Shown here piece by piece: positions 26,075-33,271 of a stretch of DNA of 64,000 nt. The stretch is taken from positions 1 through 64,000 of the forward strand of contig NZ_VSSR01000043.1 in the NCBI RefSeq assembly GCF_008123515.1, written 5' to 3'. This DNA is from Bradyrhizobium cytisi. GTDB taxonomy: Bacteria > Pseudomonadota > Alphaproteobacteria > Rhizobiales > Xanthobacteraceae. The stretch's first letter is position 1; every line of letters begins with the position of its first letter. Both the position numbers and the translations under genes were made by a program. The notes below the pieces were generated by a model, which had not been told where the DNA came from, made no database searches, and was given only the letters and a program-made list of their open reading frames with translations.

Positions 26075-27165
26075 CGAAGACCAGTCTTGCACGGACATTG
26101 CGTGAGCCAGCCGAACTCGTGGCCGCGGACCTCGCGCCTGCTACGGCGCTGCCGGCGCTCGAACGCGTTGCCGCGCGCTATGCGGTCGCGATCACGCCGG
26201 CGCTTGTCGATCTGATCGACAAATCGGATCCCGATGATCCGATCGCACGGCAGTTCGTTCCGACCGCCGCGGAGCTAGAGATGCAGCCGGGCGAAAACGC
26301 TGATCCGATTGGCGACCACCCGCATTCGCCGGTATCGGGCATCGTGCATCGCTACCCCGATCGCGTGCTGTTCAAGCTCGTTCACGTCTGCGCGGTCTAT
26401 TGCCGCTTCTGCTTCCGCCGCGAGATGGTCGGGCCCGGCAAGGAGAACGCGCTCTCGGATAGCGCCTATCGCGCCGCGATCGATTACATCCGCACGCATG
26501 GCGAGATATGGGAGGTGATCCTGACCGGCGGCGACCCGCTGATGCTGTCGCCGCGCCGGCTGAGCGAGATCATGGCCGATCTCGCCGGCATCGATCACGT
26601 CAAGATCATCCGCCTTCATACCCGCGTGCCCGTGGCCGACCCCGCGCGGATCAGCGACGACATGGTCGCGGCGCTGAAGGTCGAGGGCGCGACCACTTGG
26701 GTGGCACTGCATGCCAACCATGCGCGCGAGCTGGCGGCACCGGCCCGCGCCGCCTGCGCGCGGCTGGTCGATGCCGGGATTCCCATGGTGAGCCAGTCTG
26801 TCCTGTTGCGCGGCGTCAATGACAACGTCACGACCTTGTCGGATTTGATGCGGGCTTTCGTCGAGTGCCGGATCAAGCCCTATTACCTGCATCACGGCGA
26901 TCTCGCGCCAGGAACGGCGCATCTGCGCACGACGCTGGCCCTGGGGCAGGAGTTGATGCGGCAATTGCGGGGGCGGGTGTCAGGACTGTGTCAGCCTGGC
27001 TACGTCATAGACATACCGGGCGGTGCCGGCAAGTCGCCGGTCGGACCGAATTATGTGTTGGCGGAGCAAAATACCGCAGCCGATCCACGTGATGCAGCCT
27101 CGGAAACGCGCTATCGTATCGTCGACTATTGCGGCGACGTTCATCTCTATCCGCCCGAAATCTGA
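26071..27165 (+). CDS. epmB: EF-P lysine 2,3-aminomutase EpmB
   Basis: 364 residues. Radical-SAM, PLP-dependent enzyme of the KamA family that makes (R)-beta-lysine for EpmA. The cluster-binding motif is CAVYCRFCFRREMVG (CxxxCxxC). ILTGGDPLMLSPRRLSEIM and KIIRLHTRVPVADPARI are the conserved strands; the PLP lysine is in the C-terminal IPGGAGKSPVGPNY. Start overlaps the epmA stop by four bases. The length fits EpmB rather than the longer catabolic lysine aminomutases. Confidence 0.95.
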   Translation: MTKTSLARTLREPAELVAADLAPATALPALERVAARYAVAITPALVDLIDKSDPDDPIARQFVPTAAELEMQPGENADPIGDHPHSPVSGIVHRYPDRVLFKLVHVCAVYCRFCFRREMVGPGKENALSDSAYRAAIDYIRTHGEIWEVILTGGDPLMLSPRRLSEIMADLAGIDHVKIIRLHTRVPVADPARISDDMVAALKVEGATTWVALHANHARELAAPARAACARLVDAGIPMVSQSVLLRGVNDNVTTLSDLMRAFVECRIKPYYLHHGDLAPGTAHLRTTLALGQELMRQLRGRVSGLCQPGYVIDIPGGAGKSPVGPNYVLAEQNTAADPRDAASETRYRIVDYCGDVHLYPPEI

Positions 27166-27205
27166 GCGGTCAGAGAACGCCGGTTTGAGGAATGGAGGAA
27201 CGGAC

Positions 27206-27457
27206 ATGAAGAAGATCATGGTGGCAGCATCGCTCGCGGTCTTGCTCGGCGGTGCGGCGATTGCGCAGACCGGCACCAAGGGATCGACATCCGGCGGCGC
27301 CGCGTCGGGAACGTTGCCACAGGCGCCGGTCGGTCACCGCCAGCCGCGTGCCGGCGACGTGCCGAACGAGAAGAATCTGACCGACCCGAACAATCCCGTG
27401 AACAAGGAAGACGCTCTGCTCGACAAGAAGATCAAGAGCATCTGCCGCGGCTGCTAA
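27206..27457 (+). CDS. Small secreted protein with C-terminal Cys
   Basis: 83 residues from the ATG at 27206 (GGAGG seven bases upstream). Signal peptide KKIMVAASLAVLLGGAAIAQ, then a Gly/Ser/Pro-rich mature part (TGTKGSTSGGAASGTLPQAP) with PNEKNLTDPNNPVNKEDALL and the ending ICRGC with two cysteines. I recognise no function. Follows epmB by 40 bases but has its own strong ribosome site. Confidence 0.75.
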   Translation: MKKIMVAASLAVLLGGAAIAQTGTKGSTSGGAASGTLPQAPVGHRQPRAGDVPNEKNLTDPNNPVNKEDALLDKKIKSICRGC

Positions 27458-27520
27458 GTCGGAACTGCTGCGCGGTGGGCAGGACGCGAACAGCATCGCC
27501 CCGCCCACCCGTTGCCCCGC

Positions 27521-28606
27521 TTAAGCGGAGCGCTCGTGCAGTCCGGCGCGCGCGGTGTTGCGCCGGATCTCGACCGCATCGGCGAGCTGCTCGAGTACGG
27601 TTGCCGTCGTCGCCCAATCAATGCATCCGTCGGTGATGCTCTGGCCGTAAGTCAGCGGCTTGCCCGGCACCACGTCCTGGCGGCCGGCGACGAGATTGCT
27701 CTCGATCATCACGCCCATGATGCGGTTCTCGCCGCCCGAGATCTGGCCGGCGATATCGGCCGTGACCAGCGGCTGGTTTTCCGGCTTCTTGCTCGAATTG
27801 GCGTGGCTCGCATCCACCATCACCAGCGGCGCGACGCCGGATTTCGCCAGATCGTTGCAAGCCGCGGCGACGCTTGCGGCATCGTAGTTCGGCTTGCTGC
27901 CGCCGCGCAGGATGATGTGGCAGTCCTCATTGCCTGCGGTCGAGGCGATCGCCGAACGGCCGAGCTTCGTCACCGCCATGAAATGATGCGGATGCGAGGC
28001 GGACTTCACGGCGTCCGCGGCAATGCGCACATTGCCGTCGGTCCCGTTCTTGAACCCGACCGGGCAGGACAGCCCCGAGGCCAGCTCGCGATGGATCTGG
28101 CTCTCGGTCGTGCGCGCGCCGATCGCAGCCCAGGACACGAGATCGGCGATGTATTGCGGCGTCGTCATGTCGAGGAATTCGGCGCCGGCGGGCAGGCCGA
28201 GATTGTTGATGGCCGACAGCACGTTGCGCGCGAGCCGCAGGCCCTTGTTGATGTCGAAGCTGCCGTCGAGATTGGGATCGTTGATCAGGCCCTTCCAGCC
28301 GACGGTGGTGCGCGGCTTCTCGAAATAGACCCGCATCACGATCTCAAGCTGGTCAGCGAGGTCTTCGCGCAACGCAGCAAGGCGCTCGGCGTATTCGAGC
28401 GCAGCCTTGGGATCATGCACCGAGCAGGGGCCAACCACGACCAGAAGCCGGTCGTCCTGGCCGTTAAGGATGGCATGGATCGCGTTGCGCGCCGCCATGA
28501 CCACACGGGTGGCCGCGAGGGTGCGCGGGAGCTCCCGCATCACGTCATCGGGCGTGCTCAGCTCTTTCAGTTCGCGGATACGAAGATCGTCGGTCGTGCT
28601 CAGCAC
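27521..28606 (-). CDS. aroG: Class I DAHP synthase (3-deoxy-7-phosphoheptulonate synthase)
   Basis: 361 residues; GTG start with AGGAG six bases upstream. First committed enzyme of aromatic amino acid synthesis, joining phosphoenolpyruvate and erythrose-4-phosphate. AroG/F/H-type motifs: LLVVVGPCSVHDPKAALEYA, MRVYFEKPRTTVGWKGLIND, SCPVGFKNGTDGN, MVDASHANSSKKPENQ. The leader upstream carries a classical attenuator (peptide at 28692-28772, antiterminator at 28714-28721, terminator at 28644-28668), so the gene should be regulated by charged aromatic tRNA. Convergent with the small secreted protein gene. Confidence 0.96.
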   Translation of the reverse strand: MLSTTDDLRIRELKELSTPDDVMRELPRTLAATRVVMAARNAIHAILNGQDDRLLVVVGPCSVHDPKAALEYAERLAALREDLADQLEIVMRVYFEKPRTTVGWKGLINDPNLDGSFDINKGLRLARNVLSAINNLGLPAGAEFLDMTTPQYIADLVSWAAIGARTTESQIHRELASGLSCPVGFKNGTDGNVRIAADAVKSASHPHHFMAVTKLGRSAIASTAGNEDCHIILRGGSKPNYDAASVAAACNDLAKSGVAPLVMVDASHANSSKKPENQPLVTADIAGQISGGENRIMGVMIESNLVAGRQDVVPGKPLTYGQSITDGCIDWATTATVLEQLADAVEIRRNTARAGLHERSA

Positions 28607-28643
28607 GGCGGGCTCCTGTCATTTTGAGAACCTGCCGGCCAAT

Positions 28644-28668
28644 AAAAAAGCCGCCAGGTCTGGCGGCT
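28644..28668 (-). terminator. Attenuator terminator in aroG leader
   Basis: On the reverse strand AGCCGCCAG / CTGGCGGCT, a nine-base perfect stem with a minimal loop (eight pairs plus GACC loop more likely), followed at once by six T residues. It sits between the leader peptide stop and the aroG start, 37 bases before the GTG. Its left arm can instead pair with CTGGCGGC at 28714-28721 inside the leader gene. Confidence 0.9.
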
Positions 28669-28691
28669 GTTCGGACGTTTGCTTCAATATT

Positions 28692-28772
28692 TCAGATTGA
28701 GCGCGATCCTCCTGCCGCCAGCGAGCTGTCGTAGCTAAAGTACCAAAAATAGCTGGTGGCAACGGTGATCAT
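28692..28772 (-). CDS. Aromatic leader peptide of the aroG attenuator
   Basis: 26 codons on the reverse strand, ATG at 28772 to TGA at 28692. The centre reads SYFWYFSY: three Tyr, two Phe and one Trp within eight residues, an extreme bias expected only for a leader whose translation senses charged aromatic tRNAs. After it, codons for Leu-Ala-Ala (CTGGCGGCA) contain the antiterminator arm. No Shine-Dalgarno precedes 28772. A -35/-10-like pair (28802-28807 and 28779-28784, 17-base spacer) predicts transcription to start on the A of this ATG, so the peptide could be translated from a leaderless mRNA, as is known for trpL of Sinorhizobium meliloti. An in-frame ATG at 28781 lies within the -10 and is therefore unlikely. 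Confidence 0.85.
   Translation of the reverse strand: MITVATSYFWYFSYDSSLAAGGSRSI
28714..28721 (-). promoter_or_regulatory. Antiterminator arm in aroG leader
   Basis: CTGGCGGC, complementary to GCCGCCAG of the terminator's left arm. A ribosome stalled on the Tyr/Phe/Trp codons 15-30 bases upstream leaves it free to pair and block the terminator; a ribosome that runs on to the stop covers it, letting the terminator form. Confidence 0.75.
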
Positions 28773-28778
28773 GGGGGC

Positions 28779-28807
28779 CATATAGCGCGCCGTTGGCTCC
28801 TTGTCAC
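28779..28807 (-). promoter_or_regulatory. Candidate aroG leader promoter
   Basis: Reverse-strand GTGACA (28802-28807), a 17-base spacer, then TATATG (28779-28784). GTGACA differs from TTGACA at one base and TATATG from TATAAT at two. Six bases separate the -10 from the ATG at 28772, the usual distance to +1, which is why a leaderless transcript is predicted. It lies between the DUF308 stop and aroG. Confidence 0.6.
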
Positions 28808-28839
28808 CCCCCAATCGGCGTCAGGGGCTTTGAGGCGCC

Positions 28840-29418
28840 TCAGCTGTTGCTCTTGCGTGCCGCCAGGGCCATGCCGATCAGGGTGGCGCCGCCGAACAAC
28901 AGGTTGATGCCGACCAGCACGCCGATGGCCCATTCCGCCGAACTCGGCAGTCCCGTGATCACCATGAACGCGATCGCGATGTCGAAGAGGCCCGAGATCA
29001 GCAGCCACGACCAGCGGCCGCTCAACTCGCGGCGGTGCTCCAGTGCGTACATGATGGTGGCGACACCCTCGGCGAGGAAGTAGGCACCGAGCACGATGGT
29101 CAGCGTCAGCACGGCCTGCATCGGGCGGGCCAACAGCAGCATGCCGGCGAGCACGGCGAGGGCCGCCGAGAACAGCGACCACCAGAAGCCCGGTGTGGCG
29201 CGCGCCCAATAGGTCACGATCAATCCGCCGATGCCGCTGACCAGGAACATCCAGCCGAGAAAGATCGTGATGGCAAGGCTGGCGAGCGGCGGCAGGATCA
29301 ACGCGGCGATGCCGAGAACGGCAAGCAAAATGCCTTCAAACAGAAACGCCTTCCAATGCGCCTTGACCGCCTGGCTCATCGCGGATTGCAGCCGTGAAAA
29401 ATCCTCGGGCGAAGTCAT
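28840..29418 (-). CDS. DUF308 / HdeD-like membrane protein
   Basis: 192 residues with about six membrane helices (for example AFLFEGILLAVLGIAALILP, LAITIFLGWMFLVSGIGGLI, FDIAIAFMVITGLP, GINLLFGGATLIGMALAA). The repeated Gly-rich helix pairs match the HdeD family, linked to acid or stress tolerance in enterics but without a defined biochemical role. Inner membrane. Separate from aroG, whose own promoter and leader lie in the 230 bases downstream. Confidence 0.88.
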   Translation of the reverse strand: MTSPEDFSRLQSAMSQAVKAHWKAFLFEGILLAVLGIAALILPPLASLAITIFLGWMFLVSGIGGLIVTYWARATPGFWWSLFSAALAVLAGMLLLARPMQAVLTLTIVLGAYFLAEGVATIMYALEHRRELSGRWSWLLISGLFDIAIAFMVITGLPSSAEWAIGVLVGINLLFGGATLIGMALAARKSNS

Positions 29419-29492
29419 GATGGCCTCTCACGTCACGGGAAGCGGATGCGGCTCAATCTAGTATGCGCGCAGCCCGCTTGCCATCCCGCGGA

Positions 29493-30533
29493 TCAGCCGC
29501 TGCCGTGCGCTGACGAAAAACCCTCGCCACTGGTGCGGATGCGGTTGCGGCCAAGAACGTAGATCGCGGTCGTGACGACCAGAAGCGCAAGGCCGAGCAG
29601 GATCGAGGTGAGGCCGATCGGGATCAGCGCCAACGTCAGATTGCGCTCGGGATTGATCAGCCAGTGATGGATCGAGGTCAGCACGAAGGCGAGGCCGAGG
29701 AAGCCGACACCGCCGCCGGCGAGCAGCAGCGCCCACATCCGGCGCAGCTGGCTGAGCCGCTCCCGCGCAACGTCGGTTCGCGGCGCGTGATGGCGCGCGA
29801 CGCGCCGCACCAGGCGCATGGCGAAGGCGATCGAGCTGAAGCCGATCAGCAGGCTCGCGGCGCCCAGCCACATCCGCAAGCCGGGATCGAGATCAGGCAT
29901 TCTCTGCAAGGTCAGGAGCGGGAAGTCGAAGGCCGAATGCAGCGCCAGCGGACCGGCGAAGATCAGCAGGCGGCTGGACAGGCGGGCCCAGTCGCGGTGG
30001 TGGCGGTTTGCGCCCAGCGCCGTGCCGGCGCGCGCGATCGTGAGATAGGCGCCTGCGATGATGCCGAGCGCGCCGTGGAACGGCACGGTGAGAACGCTGC
30101 GCAAGGCCGCCAGCGACCGCCACATCTCGGCGTGCTGCACCAGATAAGCGAGGTTTTCGTAAGCCGCGAAGCCGAGGCCGACGGCGGCGCCATAGACCAC
30201 GGTGTCCATGGGATTGGCGAAGGTCCGCCGCTTGGTCGAGGAGATCAGCACGATGGCGATCACCTTCACCGCTTCCTCGGGCAGCGCGACGCCGAAAACC
30301 GAATGCATGGCGAGCGCCGCCCAGGGATTGTCGGGCGCCGCGACCATCTTGGCGAAGGGGGCCCGCGCGAGACCCAGCAAGGAGATACTGGCCGCGCCAA
30401 GCAGGAACGCGGTCCAGACCTGGGCCGGCGGCCCGGGGCGCTCTTCGGCGGCAATGACAAGCCACAGCATCAGCAGCGCCGGGGCGATGGCGGCCGTTCC
30501 GATCACGGTGGGTAACGCTTCAATCAGATACAT
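29493..30533 (-). CDS. PrsW-family intramembrane protease-like protein
   Basis: 346 residues, many membrane helices. The family's putative catalytic and metal residues are visible: GVALPEEAVKVIAIVLI (Glu-Glu-x-x-Lys), GLGFAAYENLAYL, VPFHGALGIIAGAYL and LALHSAFDFP (HSxxDF). PrsW proteins belong to the CPBP-like intramembrane superfamily and in Bacillus cleave an anti-sigma factor; the partner here is unknown. The C-terminal 130 residues add extra membrane helices not required for the core. An 11-base inverted repeat lies 65-104 bases upstream of the start. Confidence 0.85.
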   Translation of the reverse strand: MYLIEALPTVIGTAAIAPALLMLWLVIAAEERPGPPAQVWTAFLLGAASISLLGLARAPFAKMVAAPDNPWAALAMHSVFGVALPEEAVKVIAIVLISSTKRRTFANPMDTVVYGAAVGLGFAAYENLAYLVQHAEMWRSLAALRSVLTVPFHGALGIIAGAYLTIARAGTALGANRHHRDWARLSSRLLIFAGPLALHSAFDFPLLTLQRMPDLDPGLRMWLGAASLLIGFSSIAFAMRLVRRVARHHAPRTDVARERLSQLRRMWALLLAGGGVGFLGLAFVLTSIHHWLINPERNLTLALIPIGLTSILLGLALLVVTTAIYVLGRNRIRTSGEGFSSAHGSG

Positions 30534-30848
30534 CGGCGCCGAAAATAGGTTCCCTTAGTCCGCTTATCTACGTTTCCCGATGCGACCATCTGTCATGCGC
30601 CAGCTGTCCCGTTGCTTAACAAGCGCGACAGCTGGCGTTCATCAGGACCGCAACGTGTAGAATACGAGCGTAATCAATCGCATGACAGAACCACCTCGTC
30701 GTGAACCGTAACGGCTGCGCGCCTGTCAGCGGATCGGCGATTGATAAGTCAGATCAAGGCAATGTGCAGGTTTCTTCAATCCACGATGCACGTGGGCGGG
30801 CAGCGAGTCCAGAGGCGGGACAAGCCACCGCGCGGCCAGCTGGACCGC
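30534..30848. other. Intergenic stretch upstream of PrsW gene
   Basis: About 315 bases with no convincing gene. Its one clear structure is the perfect inverted repeat at 30598-30637. The promoter of the leftward PrsW gene should lie in its left part. Confidence 0.5.
30598..30637. repeat. Perfect 11-base inverted repeat with nested stem
   Basis: CGCCAGCTGTC (30598-30608) and GACAGCTGGCG (30627-30637) flank an 18-base loop that itself holds GCTT-AAC-AAGC. No T-run follows on either strand. It may be a dimeric regulator site, or a structured RNA if transcribed. Confidence 0.6.
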
Positions 30849-31004
30849 TTAGTCACGCTTCGTTGCACGTCCGCGGAGTGGTGATGCCACCAGGCGGGCT
30901 CGCACCTGCTCGAGCTCCCAGATGGCGCGTATGAGGCATGTGCCAAGGCAGGAGACGATGAGCAGCAGCACGAAGGCCTGGTCGGCGGGAGGGATATGAA
31001 TCAT
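30849..31004 (-). CDS. Single-pass membrane microprotein
   Basis: 51 residues, ATG at 31004, stop at 30849. A hydrophobic helix (AFVLLLIVSCLGTCLIRAIW) is followed by a charged tail (ELEQVRARLVASPLRGRATK). Codon third positions are GC-rich as in neighbouring genes. No Shine-Dalgarno is visible, so translation is not certain. Function unknown. Confidence 0.45.
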   Translation of the reverse strand: MIHIPPADQAFVLLLIVSCLGTCLIRAIWELEQVRARLVASPLRGRATKRD

Positions 31005-31115
31005 GGCGTTGATTAAGCAACGCGCATGCCATGCGTTCCCGAGCAGGCCTGCGCACTGCGCAACGGCGCGTCACATCAGCGCTCGCAAGGCGAGCAGGGC
31101 CCGTGCTTTCTGCTC

Positions 31116-31376
31116 TCAATGGGTGGTGAACGGCGGTGGAGCGTCGGGCGCGATGTCGAAGGCCCCAAGGTGGAATTCATCACCGACGGCGGCCTCGTCT
31201 GGCTGGGAATGGTGGGCGAGCAGCGTGAAGGCGGCTTGCGGATACTGCTTCCAGATATCGAGATCGTCGGCCGTAATGGTGAGCCAGCCGAACGTGTATA
31301 TGTAGCGCCCGGGCTCGGTGACCCGGCCAACCCTGTCCCAGGTGATCTTATCAACCGTGATCTTGTCGACTGCCAT
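31116..31376 (-). CDS. Small conserved hypothetical protein
   Basis: 86 residues from the ATG at 31376, with GGGGGA five bases upstream; an ATG six codons earlier is the alternative. Sequence features are ITWDRVGRVTEPGRYIYTFG, WLTITADDLDIWKQYPQAAF and an acidic C-terminus. The protein has no signal or membrane segment. It looks like a compact Rhizobiales-specific protein of unknown role. Confidence 0.7.
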   Translation of the reverse strand: MAVDKITVDKITWDRVGRVTEPGRYIYTFGWLTITADDLDIWKQYPQAAFTLLAHHSQPDEAAVGDEFHLGAFDIAPDAPPPFTTH

Positions 31377-31506
31377 CCGGTCCCCCGATCGCAAGTCCGC
31401 AACTCAAAAGTCTGCAAATGAAGCCCGGCACGTGGCACGGACCCCAAAAGCTGATCCCGCAATGGGGCCGCGATGGGGCAGCAATACGGATTGGTTTGGA
31501 CCGGCT

Positions 31507-32133
31507 TCAGGCTGGCTGCGGAATGGCCTGGCGCACGACCAGGCGGACGAGGTCGTCCCGCTGCTGTTTCTCGGCGAATTTCACCGCAAAGCCATTGTCG
31601 AACTTGCGGACGACGCGTCCGACGCAGGCGCCGACGGCAAGCGGGGTCCCGATCGGCGGGTCGTATTCGCAGGAGATCGCAGCGCCGGCCGTGGAGACGT
31701 CGATGATGAAGCAGGAATGGGTGCTGCCGTCGGCAACCGTCAGGAATGTGTGCGAGGCTTGCGGAACGAAGCGCGCGTCATGGCGCAGGTCCAGGACGCT
31801 GTCGTCCTTCTGCTTCTTTTCGAGCCAGGTCAGCTTTTCCGACATCCAGGCGCGGCGGGCCCGGGTCATGTCGAGCTCCATCAGGAAGCCCGATTTCAGC
31901 GTCGCGCTGATGGTGCACTGGAATTCGCCGAAATCCTGGAAGTAGGAGGTTACGCGCTCGCCGACCTTGCCGACGACCGGCACGTCGACGATCATGCGGA
32001 AGGGCGAGACGCGCTTGGTGCGGCAGGCGAAGTTTCGCAGCTTGCCCTCGCAATCGTACCAGCGATGCAGCGAATAGCTGCCGCTCACGGTTACTTCGAC
32101 TGCACGCTGCCTGAGGAACTCTGCGACGGACAT
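31507..32133 (-). CDS. PilZ-domain protein (two-domain)
   Basis: 208 residues. The C-terminal PilZ domain shows LRHDARFVPQAS and DVSTAGAAISCEYDPPIGTP, resembling the RxxxR and D/NxSxxG parts of the c-di-GMP site but with only one arginine in the first motif, so binding may be weak. The N-terminal half (VSGSYSLHRWYDCEGKLRNF, ACRTKRVSPFRMIVDVPVVG, FQDFGEFQCTISATLKSGFL) resembles a degenerate PilZ or YcgR-N-like barrel. Cytosolic; likely a second-messenger effector. Confidence 0.8.
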   Translation of the reverse strand: MSVAEFLRQRAVEVTVSGSYSLHRWYDCEGKLRNFACRTKRVSPFRMIVDVPVVGKVGERVTSYFQDFGEFQCTISATLKSGFLMELDMTRARRAWMSEKLTWLEKKQKDDSVLDLRHDARFVPQASHTFLTVADGSTHSCFIIDVSTAGAAISCEYDPPIGTPLAVGACVGRVVRKFDNGFAVKFAEKQQRDDLVRLVVRQAIPQPA

Positions 32134-32408
32134 GGGCGCTCGATCGTGTTTCTGGTTGTTTCCGTAATTCCACGGTAGCGATCAAATTCTAAGCAAATGA
32201 TACCGGCGCTCAGGAGCAAGGGTAAATTTCCGGTAAATGGCCGGGGCGGTAGTGTGCCGGGGTAAGCGGCAAAACGTCCCGGTTATCGGGCGCGCTCATT
32301 CACAACCACGTCATTGCGACCCAGCGGTGCAGTCGAGGATCTCGCCGCTTCTCGACCGGCTTACTGAGACCTGACGCGGGCTTCTTGGCCCGAGCTGAGC
32401 GGCGGCAT

Positions 32409-33078
32409 TCAGGCAGGCCCGTGCAGCGCCAGCAAAACCAGCGCGCCAATGGCCAGGGCGAGCTTGATCACCTTCCAGGTCAGGCTGTCCCACCTGATCT
32501 CCAATCCGAGCCATGGCAATGCGCGCCGCATCGCGCGTGTCGCGAGCGCTTCGACGATGACGATCGCAAGGGCAATGCCGGCGATAACTGACCACGACGC
32601 CTCGGCCGGAGGCATCCATGCCGCGAGCCAGCCGGGGACCAGGTCCCGCAACGACACGAGCAGCGCAAACCATCCGAACAGGGCGACGAAGCCTTTGACG
32701 ATCGCGGGCCCGATCGCTTCCGGCTCGAACCGGATCCCGATCGTTGCGAGCGCGCGTTCGATGCGCTCGCCATCGGACAGGAAGATGAATGCCCCCAAGG
32801 TAAAATGGCACGCGCGATTGGAAAAAGAACGCGATGATCGCTGACAGGATTGCGCAGCCATAGGCGGCGCGGAGAATGTGCCAGCCGCTCATGCCCGACG
32901 GCTCAGTTGCCTTGGCGGCTTGGGGCTGCGGCACCGGTCTGGCGCGCGCCATGTGCTCCAGCATTTTGGCGCGTCGGTCCGGCAAATAGGGCGCGGTGCA
33001 GTGGATCCAGGCCGGGGGCGTGGTCACAGCCGGCGGGGCGCCGGAGTGGCCGTCCGGGGTGGATTTGTGCTGCTCCAT
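32409..33078 (-). pseudogene. Frameshifted multi-helix membrane protein
   Basis: From an ATG at 33078 the frame reads WHILRAAYGCAILSAIIAFF and FQSRVPFYLGG, then loses sense. In another frame from about 32796 coding continues as GAFIFLSDGERIERALATIG, AIVKGFVALFGWFALLVSLR, SWSVIAGIALAIVIVEALAT and ends LALHGPA at 32409. The switch occurs at a run of five C on the plus strand (32792-32796, five G in the message); one G fewer would restore a single 220-residue membrane protein. Could be a true mutation, a sequencing error or slippage. Function unknown. Confidence 0.65.
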
Positions 33079-33271
33079 GGGCCGAACCCGATCCTTCAAG
33101 CCGTGACACCGTCGCGGTGGGCGAGGTTGGTTTCCTTCGGACATTGGTCGGAGGTGAGGGGCCGGGAGGTTCATACCGGGATGACCGATTCTGCCGGCGC
33201 ATCGCCGGCCTGGCCGGCTTCCCGAGCGATCAGGGCCCGGCGCCCCGACGATCTCATCTCCATAGATTGCC

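Noticed and set aside
28773..28781. Upstream ATG (28781) as leader peptide start
   Set aside because: It forms part of the -10 hexamer and would not be in the transcript if the predicted promoter is right.
30853..31119. 88-codon reverse frame overlapping the 51-residue microprotein
   Set aside because: Arg/His/Pro-rich with no hydrophobic pattern; the other reverse frame gives a clean membrane helix and GC-biased third positions.
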